From Bacilli bacterium (GTDB lineage Bacteria; Bacillota_I; Bacilli_A; RF39; UBA660), in the NCBI GenBank assembly GCA_017433415.1, contig JAFRHI010000021.1, positions 1 through 33,312 of the forward strand: a stretch of DNA of 33,312 nucleotides. Direction: 5' to 3'. Made by a program: the position numbers and the translations under genes. Shown in pieces: positions 24,167 to 29,981 of this stretch. Within the stretch, counting starts at the first letter, position 1. Every line of letters starts with the position of its first letter. The notes under the pieces were generated by a model. That model made no database searches, had not been told where the DNA came from, and was given only the letters and a program-made list of their open reading frames with translations.

Positions 24167-25347
24167 ATTACGATAGTAATGACGTTGTTACTACCTTTAT
24201 TTACAACTCTTGATAGGGTGTTTTGTAGTTTAAATCTTATGTTATCAGGCATAAGATTTATTTTTGATTGTATTCCTTCTTGAACTATAGAATCTAGGCT
24301 TCTACCAAATATTTCACTTTTCCAGATTTCGTTAGGATCTTTATCTTGATTTTTAGTTAGATAGTCTATTAATTCTTTAGATTGTATTTCACTACCAATT
24401 ATTGGTTCAAAAGTAGATTCAACATCAACTCTGATCATATGGATTGATGGAGCGACAGCTTTTAATTTAACACCAAATCTTGGCCCTTGTTTTATTATTT
24501 CAGGGGTATTCAATTTCATATCTTCTATTGATGGTGTGGCAATTCCATAACCTGTTTGTTTAACCATTTTTAAGGCGTATTTAATTTGATCATATTCTTT
24601 TTTTGCAGTATTAAATTCTTGAAATAAAGATAATAAATCTGCTTTGTTTTTTATATCTACATCGATTAATTCTTTTAGTGTTTTATTGTATAATTCTATT
24701 GGCGCAGTTAAATTTACAGTTATTATTCCTGTAGATGTGTCAATATCTGATAGATAGCATTTTTCTATATATTCATTATCAAGAAAGTGTTCTGTAATTT
24801 TTTCAACGTCTTTTATTTTATCTATTTCAATAACACTTTCTTTTATGGAATTAATATATGATTTTTTTATTTTATTATCTGGATTTAGAATGGCTATCCA
24901 TTCCGGCATATTTACTTTTACTTCTAGTACTGGGAATTCATATAAGGCTTCACGTAATATGTTATACATGTCTTTTTCGTTCATTGATTCAACACTAATT
25001 GGTAAAACTGGTACATTATATTCTTCTTGTAGAGATTTTGAAAGGTTTTCTGTCTCAGAATTAGTTGGATGAGTGGAATTTAAAATTACTATAAATGGTT
25101 TTCCTATTTCCTTTAATTCAGTAATGACTCTTTTTTCAGCATCTAAGTAATCTTTTCTTTGAAATTCTCCAATTGAGCCATCTGAAGTCATTACTATACC
25201 AATTGTGGAATGTTCTTTAATTACTTTTTCAGTACCTATTTCAGCAGCTTCTGTAAATGGTATTTCATCAGTATACCAGTATGACCTGTTTTCGTGATAC
25301 CCATAAGTCTTTTTAAAAATTGCTCCAAAGCAATCGTATTTTTTAAC
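24163..25347 (-). CDS. spoIVA: SpoIVA, C-terminal ~394 codons only; gene interrupted by an element
   Basis: SpoIVA is the mother-cell ATPase that polymerises on the forespore and forms the basement layer of the coat. The sequence is unmistakable: IPFTEAAEIGTEKVI, EHSTIGIVMTSDG, YEFPVLEVKVNMPEW, YALKMVKQTGYGIATP, GVKLKAVAPSIHMIRVDVES and IFGRSLDSIVQEGIQ. Against the 492-residue B. subtilis protein (recalled) the fragment corresponds to residues ~93-492 with one loop about six residues shorter, matching its 394 codons. It begins at DCFG, the Walker B aspartate region (D97 in B. subtilis). The part with Walker A (K30) and the sensor threonines is missing and should lie beyond the element. The frame reaches the recombinase stop codon in phase. 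An ATG at 25191 is internal and has no ribosome site. Confidence 0.92.
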   Translation of the reverse strand, partial: VKKYDCFGAIFKKTYGYHENRSYWYTDEIPFTEAAEIGTEKVIKEHSTIGIVMTSDGSIGEFQRKDYLDAEKRVITELKEIGKPFIVILNSTHPTNSETENLSKSLQEEYNVPVLPISVESMNEKDMYNILREALYEFPVLEVKVNMPEWIAILNPDNKIKKSYINSIKESVIEIDKIKDVEKITEHFLDNEYIEKCYLSDIDTSTGIITVNLTAPIELYNKTLKELIDVDIKNKADLLSLFQEFNTAKKEYDQIKYALKMVKQTGYGIATPSIEDMKLNTPEIIKQGPRFGVKLKAVAPSIHMIRVDVESTFEPIIGSEIQSKELIDYLTKNQDKDPNEIWKSEIFGRSLDSIVQEGIQSKINLMPDNIRFKLQNTLSRVVNKGSNNVITIVI

Positions 25348-25350
25348 TTA
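25336..25350 (-). other. Element/spoIVA junction (attachment-site half)
   Basis: SpoIVA similarity starts at the DCFG codons (about 25335) directly after the recombinase TAA (25348-25350). The three preceding codons (K, K, Y) do not look like a Walker B strand and may be element-derived, so the crossover probably lies within these 15 bases. A dyad ATTGCT-ttgg-AGCAAT (25319-25334) abuts it and may be part of the target site. The exact core needs the other junction. Confidence 0.6.
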
Positions 25351-26934
25351 TACTAATACTTCACTTTTCTTTATTCTATAATGAATTTCTAGTTTTTTAT
25401 CTTTTGTTACATATATTTTATCAATTAATCTATTCATTATTTCTCTTGTAGGATTTTTCATATCTAAAAAATTCTTAATTATATCTAAATATTCAACATA
25501 ACAAGAAGAATCTTCATCAATACTAGAAATTTCATCTTTTAACTTCTCCAATTTGTTATTTGCAGTTTTAATATCTTCTTCAGTAGCATTAAATAATCTT
25601 TGATAAGTTTCTACACTTATTACATTATTGAATTTATCATCATATAAAGCATCTTGCTTTCTTTTTAAATCAGCTATTGTATGATTTAATTCATCTATCT
25701 TCTTTAATTTATCTTGTTTTGGATCAACATATTCACTTTTAATAATATTCTCAAATTCTTCTTTATCATTAATATATTGATTAGCCATATTACTTAATTT
25801 ATCATAAACTGTATTTTCTAGCTTTGTATAGTTAATATAATGAGAAAAGCATATATCATACTTACTAAACTTACGATAGTTATTGCAATTCATTGTAACT
25901 CTATCTCTTTTCTTATCATAACTAATACTCATTCTAGCACCACAATCTTTACAAAAAACTAAATCCGATAAGACATAGTCAACATTTCTTCGGTCAGGAC
26001 TATAAGTGTTTGAAGAATCTTTAATACTTTGTGCTATTTCAAATGTTTTCCTATCAACTAGTGGCTCGTGTGCATTTTCTTTAATGCACCATTCGCTTTC
26101 AGGAACACTTTTTCGTTTCTTTATCTTATAATTGACTTTTTGAAATTTGTGTTGAATTAAATCTCCAATATAAACTCTGTTTTTAATAATATTACTGATA
26201 GATGTGTGTTTCCATATTTCAGGATGGTCAAATTTATTTAATTTAGAACCAGAGTATTTATACATAATTGGTGTTGGTAATTCTTCTCTTGTTAGTATCT
26301 CTGCAATCTGACTACTACCATAACCTGCTACATATAAATCAAATATTCTTTTAACAACAGGGGCAGTTTCAGGATCAGGCACTAATTTGTGCTTATCTAG
26401 GGGATCTCTCATATAACCATAAGGAGCAGCACTACCACAGAATTTACCATCTTTTTTCATTTGAAGTAAGTTTGAACGAACTTTTTTAGAAATATCTTTT
26501 GCATACATATCATTCATACTTAATCTAAATGGCATCATATCAGAGCCACTTGTTTCAAAAAAAGTATCTATATCATCATTTACTGCAATATATCTGACAT
26601 CATTTTTAGGAAAATAAGTTTCAACATAATAACCTGTCATTATATGGTCACGACCTAATCTTGATAAGTCTTTTGTTATAACCATATTTATTTTTCCATT
26701 CTCAATGTCATTTAGCATTCTTTTAAACTCTGGACGCTCAAAATTTGTTCCTGTATAACCATCATCAACATAAATATCAACTGCAACTAAGTTTTGTGCT
26801 TTTAAATAACCAATTAATAGACTTCTTTGATTGGTGACACTTTCTGATTCCATATCATCACCATCTTCACGAGATAGTCTTATATAAATGGCTATTTTAA
26901 ATATTGTATTGTCTATTGTATATTTATTATACAC
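25348..26934 (-). CDS. Large serine recombinase
   Basis: 528 residues. N-terminal resolvase domain: catalytic Ser21 in YIRLSREDGDD, then SRLGRD (91-96) with the active-site arginines. A recombinase domain follows (KLVPDPETAPVVKRIFDLY, about 184-202), then a zinc ribbon with C328, C331, C350 and C362, and a long coiled coil (about 390-480). The subgroup looks like TnpX/TndX (RLSREDGD, ESESVTNQ) rather than phiC31. It catalyses integration and excision between short att sites via a Ser-DNA link. The start is GTG 26934 with AAGGAG six bases upstream. Its stop codon lies in the same phase as the spoIVA fragment and next to it, the usual place for a serine integrase beside its att site. Confidence 0.95.
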   Translation of the reverse strand: MYNKYTIDNTIFKIAIYIRLSREDGDDMESESVTNQRSLLIGYLKAQNLVAVDIYVDDGYTGTNFERPEFKRMLNDIENGKINMVITKDLSRLGRDHIMTGYYVETYFPKNDVRYIAVNDDIDTFFETSGSDMMPFRLSMNDMYAKDISKKVRSNLLQMKKDGKFCGSAAPYGYMRDPLDKHKLVPDPETAPVVKRIFDLYVAGYGSSQIAEILTREELPTPIMYKYSGSKLNKFDHPEIWKHTSISNIIKNRVYIGDLIQHKFQKVNYKIKKRKSVPESEWCIKENAHEPLVDRKTFEIAQSIKDSSNTYSPDRRNVDYVLSDLVFCKDCGARMSISYDKKRDRVTMNCNNYRKFSKYDICFSHYINYTKLENTVYDKLSNMANQYINDKEEFENIIKSEYVDPKQDKLKKIDELNHTIADLKRKQDALYDDKFNNVISVETYQRLFNATEEDIKTANNKLEKLKDEISSIDEDSSCYVEYLDIIKNFLDMKNPTREIMNRLIDKIYVTKDKKLEIHYRIKKSEVLV

Positions 26935-26936
26935 TT

Positions 26937-27119
26937 TTAACTCCTTTCGTTAGACAACACTTTCACTTCATTAGTTGATTTCATTATACTATTTTTTGAG
27001 TCCTTTTTAAATACTTTTAATGAATTTTTATGAGCTATATAATATTTATATATACAACTCTTTAACACTTCTTTTAGATCACAACCATTACTATCATAAA
27101 ACTCTAGTGTTTCATACAT
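26937..27119 (-). CDS. Small protein upstream of the recombinase
   Basis: 60 residues, MYETLEFYDSNGCDLKEVLKSCIYKYYIAHKNS followed by a basic tail. GGAGG sits seven bases upstream of ATG 27119. It ends two bases before the recombinase GTG; its last codons contain the recombinase ribosome site, so the two are translationally coupled. No family recognised. Its position makes it a candidate accessory factor, such as a recombination directionality factor, but nothing in the sequence proves this. Confidence 0.65.
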   Translation of the reverse strand: MYETLEFYDSNGCDLKEVLKSCIYKYYIAHKNSLKVFKKDSKNSIMKSTNEVKVLSNERS

Positions 27120-27121
27120 GA

Positions 27122-27178
27122 TTATTCCTCCACAATGAATTTTATGTGTAATAGTTTATAAAAATTACTATTCTTCAT
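27122..27178 (-). CDS. Possible 18-residue leader peptide
   Basis: ATG 27178 to TAA 27122-27124, preceded by AAAGG about 11 bases upstream. The stop lies inside the leader of the 60-residue gene, just after its GGAGG, suggesting coupling. It could equally be a chance frame. Confidence 0.25.
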   Translation of the reverse strand: MKNSNFYKLLHIKFIVEE

Positions 27179-27227
27179 AAATTATCACAACCTTTCTTTC
27201 AATTTTTTAATTATTTAATTATTTAAT

Positions 27228-27647
27228 TTATCTAAAATCTTTCAATATTTCATCCATTTCTTTTTGCTGTTCTTCACTCATTGGTAATGCTTCTTCTCGT
27301 GTACCATTCCAAACTTCTACACCATCTGGATCATATCGTATATGAGGACCACTCTTTCCATTTATTAATTCTTCCTGATTATCAGATATATGAGTTACTG
27401 TGATAAAACTTTGTATTTTACCATTAGTAATATAAGAATTAAGATAACCTTTAATAAATACCTTTGTTCCTTTAACAAAAAAATCTTTATATATCGTATA
27501 AAGATTCCTATTAATATTTAAACTAGAATAAACTTTTCTTTTATCATATTTAAGAGTAATTAAACCAAATTTAATATAATCTTGATTATTATCTGTAACA
27601 TTATTTATGGTTCCAGATATAATAATTTCATTTAAATCAATTTCCAT
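27228..27647 (-). CDS. OB-fold, single-stranded-DNA-binding-like protein
   Basis: 139 residues. The first ~100 alternate as beta strands with the SSB-like pattern: NEIIISGTINNVTD, YIKFGLITLKYDKRK, then VKGTKVFIKGYLNSY and GKIQSFITVTHIS. This is an OB fold resembling PriB/SSB proteins of mobile elements. The C-terminal ~40 residues are acidic and polar, but the canonical DDIPF tip of cellular SSB is absent. AAGGAAG lies upstream of ATG 27647. Close to two winged-helix proteins, so it probably works in element replication or recombination. Confidence in the fold is moderate. Confidence 0.65.
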   Translation of the reverse strand: MEIDLNEIIISGTINNVTDNNQDYIKFGLITLKYDKRKVYSSLNINRNLYTIYKDFFVKGTKVFIKGYLNSYITNGKIQSFITVTHISDNQEELINGKSGPHIRYDPDGVEVWNGTREEALPMSEEQQKEMDEILKDFR

Positions 27648-27662
27648 TTTTAACTTCCTTTC

Positions 27663-27745
27663 AATTAATTAATTTATAATTTAAATTATTTAAATAAATT
27701 TAAAATTTATATTATTTATTAATATTATTTATTATATTATTTATT
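27663..27745. repeat. 83-base tract with no G or C
   Basis: An uninterrupted A/T run with irregular TTATTTATTA-like repetition, between the winged-helix gene and the SSB-like gene. Suited to easy strand opening. A hairpin (27753-27784) is adjacent. Confidence 0.75.
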
Positions 27746-27752
27746 CTGTAAG

Positions 27753-27784
27753 AAGATATTCGCTATATTCACTAGCAACATCTT
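27753..27784. repeat. Interrupted hairpin next to the A/T tract
   Basis: AAGAT/ATCTT outer arms and GCTA/TAGC inner arms with a seven-base loop; just downstream of the winged-helix gene stop. No T run on the minus strand, so not an obvious terminator. Confidence 0.5.
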
Positions 27785-27794
27785 GCGTTTACCC

Positions 27795-28070
27795 CTAGAA
27801 TATATCTGCTAAATATATTTTTCTTTCATTAGGTTCTTGTTCAACTCTGATATAATTTTTTCTTCTTAATGAAGTTATACAACTAGTAATTGTTCTTTTA
27901 GATACTTTCATAAGATTACCTAAACGCTTATTACTAGCATAACAAAAACCATCTTGCATAGTTAGAGTAGTTATTAAACCCATCAATACTTTAGAAGTAG
28001 AAGATATATCTTCATCTAATAAAACCACCATAGGCAATTCAACATATTTTAAATTTCTTAAATTATCCAT
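27795..28070 (-). CDS. Winged-helix DNA-binding protein, replication-initiator-like
   Basis: 91 residues. NLKYVELPMVVLLDEDISSTSKVLMGLITTLTM is followed by a clear helix-turn-helix (CYASNKRLGNLMKVSKRTITSCITSLRRKNYIRV) and a wing (EPNERKIYLADIF). This matches the N-terminal domain of RepA/DnaD-type initiators and similar element regulators, but no catalytic or C-terminal domain follows, so it is either a stand-alone DNA-binding domain or a truncated initiator. AAGGAG precedes ATG 28070. Its mRNA leader contains a terminator and a structured region. Confidence 0.75.
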   Translation of the reverse strand: MDNLRNLKYVELPMVVLLDEDISSTSKVLMGLITTLTMQDGFCYASNKRLGNLMKVSKRTITSCITSLRRKNYIRVEQEPNERKIYLADIF

Positions 28071-28104
28071 ATTATCAAACTCCTTTCTTTAATTTTTAGG
28101 TATT

Positions 28105-28133
28105 AAAAAAACTTGTAAAAATATCTTACAAGT
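28105..28133 (-). terminator. Intrinsic terminator within the element operon leader
   Basis: On the minus strand ACTTGTAA/TTACAAGT (8 bp, loop GATATTT) followed by six T. It lies 35 bases before the winged-helix gene, the position of an attenuator. Confidence 0.8.
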
Positions 28134-28285
28134 CATACTGATATAAAATGAACTAAGGCAATAGTAACCCTGAGACTTTATTTTAAATCCTGTCTCTAGG
28201 ATTGAAGCAGTTCAGTCTTTCGACTAGGTACTAACATAAATCTCCGAACATTTACTGTACCTTATTTACTAGCGATTATTCTATT
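28134..28285 (-). ncRNA. Structured, pseudoknot-capable RNA region, likely attenuator leader
   Basis: Visible pairings on the minus-strand RNA: AGGTAC/GTACCT (28257-28262 with 28226-28231), which encloses TAAAT/ATTTA; a GAAA tetraloop hairpin AGTC/GACT (28214-28225); AATCCT/AGGATT (28186-28203), whose loop GAGAC can pair with GTCTC (28172-28176) as a pseudoknot; and AGTTCA/TGAACT (28149-28154 with 28209-28214) closing that region. The segment is visibly less AT-rich than its surroundings and contains no gene. It does not match a riboswitch class I know. Confidence 0.55.
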
Positions 28286-28552
28286 CTAGCAAATTGTGTA
28301 TTCATATAGTCCATTGTCGTATTCATTGAACTTAATATAATTATATTTTTCTAATAATTTTAAGTTCTTTCTGAATCCAACATTTTTCAAACCTTTAATC
28401 TGACCTTGTATTCTACCAATATTCACATGATTGATAGTTCTATCAAATCCTTCTGAATATAGATAAGCATATATATCTTTAGCTTCAAATGTGATATTCT
28501 TATCTTTCCATATCCTATGGTCTGTCATATCTAGATGTTTAATTTTTCTCAT
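28286..28552 (-). CDS. Small winged-helix protein
   Basis: 88 residues: MRKIKHLDMTDHRIWKDKN, then FEAKDIYAYLYSEGFDRTINHVNIGRIQ and LKLLEKYNYIKF followed by a short wing. This resembles the KAKGLYAYL-type winged-helix domain of plasmid and phage replication regulators. AAGGAG lies 13 bases upstream of ATG 28552, longer than usual, and a five-codon frame starting at 28556 overlaps the start. Transcribed from the consensus promoter at 28620-28648. Probably the first gene of the element operon that ends with the recombinase. Confidence 0.68.
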   Translation of the reverse strand: MRKIKHLDMTDHRIWKDKNITFEAKDIYAYLYSEGFDRTINHVNIGRIQGQIKGLKNVGFRKNLKLLEKYNYIKFNEYDNGLYEYTIC

Positions 28553-28590
28553 TCATATCGTTTTCTCCTTTCTTCAAATTTACTACTTTT

Positions 28591-28606
28591 GAGTACATCA
28601 GTACTC
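28591..28606. promoter_or_regulatory. Candidate operator palindrome
   Basis: GAGTAC-atca-GTACTC, a 6-bp dyad just downstream of the expected minus-strand transcript start. A half-site ATACTC recurs at 28648-28653. Likely target of the divergent XRE regulator. Confidence 0.55.
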
Positions 28607-28619
28607 GTTTTCAATTTCA

Positions 28620-28648
28620 ATATTACATCATAATTACCAACTTGTCAA
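28620..28648 (-). promoter_or_regulatory. Promoter of the element operon
   Basis: On the minus strand TTGACA (28643-28648), 17-base spacer, TAATAT (28620-28625). Strong, divergent from the repressor promoter. Confidence 0.8.
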
Positions 28649-28677
28649 TACTCTTTTATTCATTTTTTGAAAAAATA

Positions 28678-28706
28678 TTGACTTCTGTATTCACTTATGC
28701 TATTAT
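28678..28706 (+). promoter_or_regulatory. Promoter of the XRE regulator gene
   Basis: TTGACT (28678-28683), 17-base spacer, TATTAT (28701-28706) with extended -10 TG at 28698-28699. Confidence 0.78.
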
Positions 28707-28726
28707 TAATGTGTGAGGTGAAGAAA

Positions 28727-29227
28727 ATGTCTAATGATAAAACAATCGGTGAAATAATTACCGAAGCAAGAGAATTAAAGAAATTATCTCAAAGACAACT
28801 TGCAAAATTAGCAGGAATTAATAGTTCAGGAATATCTAAAATAGAAGCTGGTGAAAGAGATCCTAGTCCAAAGATATTAAGAAAGATAAGTAAATACATA
28901 GATGTTAATTATAATGATTTAATGTATAAAATGGGATTAGGTATTGAAGTTAGTCCATTAAATCCTTTTATTAAAGATTATTATTCAAATCTAAAAGGTG
29001 ATGAACTAAATGAAGCTGAAATCAATGTTTTAGGTAATAAACAAAATCTTGAAAAATTAGTTTCATCTTGTGAAGCAAAATTAAAAAATGAAAACATATT
29101 AGAACAAGAAAAGGATTTATTATTACATACTATTGAAGATACTAATTATCAAATAAATACACAAAATGAAATTATTAATTTAATTCAAAGTTTAAAAGTA
29201 AAGGAGAGAAATAAAAATGCGAAATAA
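28727..29227 (+). CDS. XRE-family transcriptional regulator
   Basis: 166 residues. N-terminal Cro/C1-type helix-turn-helix (about residues 5-62): IGEIITEARELKKLSQRQLAKLAGINSSGISKIEAGERDPSP. The C-terminal ~90 residues are charged helices (EAEINVLGNKQNLEKLVSSCEAKLKNEN) suited to dimerisation or partner binding. No metallopeptidase motif is present. ATG 28727 follows GAGGTGA. It is divergently transcribed from the element operon with operator-like palindromes between, the standard layout of an element maintenance repressor. It overlaps the downstream membrane protein gene by 11 bases. Confidence 0.9.
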   Translation: MSNDKTIGEIITEARELKKLSQRQLAKLAGINSSGISKIEAGERDPSPKILRKISKYIDVNYNDLMYKMGLGIEVSPLNPFIKDYYSNLKGDELNEAEINVLGNKQNLEKLVSSCEAKLKNENILEQEKDLLLHTIEDTNYQINTQNEIINLIQSLKVKERNKNAK

Positions 29228-29645
29228 AAAAATATCTAAAATAATTTTAATTTTATTAACAATATTCTTTATAACAGGATTTGTACTATCACAGGCAATA
29301 GCCACTGACTATTTTAAAAATATGTTTTGGGCATCGTATGCATTTCTTATTGTGGGAATATTATTAGATGTTAATGCTTGGAGCAAATTGGGATTAGATG
29401 TAGATAAAGGCAAAGCAATAACCATCAGAAGAAGTTTCGATGATAATACTACTTTATTAGCAGTATCTCATGGAACATTAACATTAGTTATTTTACTTTT
29501 TGATACATTCAATCATAATGTAATGAAAAATAATTATGTAATAATTGGTATGTTCATTATGACATTAGAATTTGAATTATTTACATATTTATCAATATGG
29601 AATGCTAAAAGAGATACAGCAAAATTATTAAAAGGTAGTAAATAA
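29217..29645 (+). CDS. Four-helix membrane protein paired with the XRE regulator
   Basis: 142 residues with hydrophobic segments at about 8-27, 36-54, 80-97 and 104-128, short polar loops and a basic C-terminus. AAAGGAGAG precedes ATG 29217, which overlaps the regulator stop, so expression is coupled. No known family. An anti-repressor, immunity, or toxin-like role are all possible for a membrane protein locked to an XRE regulator; the sequence does not decide. Confidence 0.75.
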   Translation: MRNKKISKIILILLTIFFITGFVLSQAIATDYFKNMFWASYAFLIVGILLDVNAWSKLGLDVDKGKAITIRRSFDDNTTLLAVSHGTLTLVILLFDTFNHNVMKNNYVIIGMFIMTLEFELFTYLSIWNAKRDTAKLLKGSK

Positions 29646-29651
29646 TTTAAA

Positions 29652-29699
29652 AAAAATAACCTTTTACCTTTTTATTAGATTAGGTATTAGGTTATTTTT
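29652..29699 (+). terminator. Terminator after the XRE/membrane protein pair
   Basis: Outer stem AAAAATAACC/GGTTATTTTT, inner stem TACCT/AGGTA (29665-29669 and 29682-29686), ending in a T tract. Confidence 0.75.
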
Positions 29700-29703
29700 A
29701 TAT

Positions 29704-29969
29704 AAGAATACGTGGCACGTTTTGCGAGTTTACTCGTGAAAGTGGCGATAGTATTCTTCTTTTTATTTAAACTAGATTTAAATAAAAAGGCAACATTACT
29801 ACTTACGAATAGTTTGTAGTTATGTTGCTTATCGGGTTTCAAAAGGGGTGTCCCTTTGCACACTATTCCTAGTTGGCTAAAAGCCAACTTGGTAGTGTGT
29901 TACTATCTTGTCTTAAAGATAGTCTATTGCGAAAATTCATTAGTTACAAAGGTTCTTTTGAATTTTCGC
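29704..29969. repeat. Array of seven consecutive hairpins, noncoding
   Basis: No gene is visible here. Inverted repeats tile almost end to end: 29704-29711/29751-29758 (8 bp, with CGAG/CTCG inside); 29759-29771/29777-29789 (13 bp perfect); 29790-29796/29822-29828 extended by ACTAC/GTAGT; 29842-29847/29852-29857; 29859-29865/29893-29899 enclosing an 8-bp AGTTGGCT/AGCCAACT; 29902-29909/29916-29923; and 29929-29939/29959-29969 (11 bp perfect). The longest unpaired gap is 13 bases (29829-29841). It may be a large structured RNA or a single-stranded-DNA structure such as a transfer or replication origin. Confidence 0.8.
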
Positions 29970-29981
29970 CTCTAATGTATT

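Noticed and set aside
25189-25191. ATG in spoIVA as a genuine start of a shortened protein
   Set aside because: It lies inside the conserved IVMTSDG segment, has no ribosome site, and the similarity continues more than 50 codons upstream.
25315-25334. ATTGCT/AGCAAT hairpin with five T as a recombinase terminator
   Set aside because: The bases encode the DCFG region that aligns with SpoIVA Walker B, so the hairpin is probably target sequence; termination there is possible but not needed.
27660-27750. CRISPR or tandem repeat in the A/T tract
   Set aside because: Repetition is irregular and short, with no spacer structure; no CRISPR array is visible anywhere in the window.
28186-28213. tRNA T-arm-like TTCAATCC segment
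   Set aside because: Flanking stems do not form a T arm and no acceptor or anticodon stem can be built.
29704-29758. First hairpin of the array as a second terminator for the membrane protein gene
   Set aside because: A better terminator precedes it at 29652-29699; the T-rich bases after it are the arm of the next hairpin.
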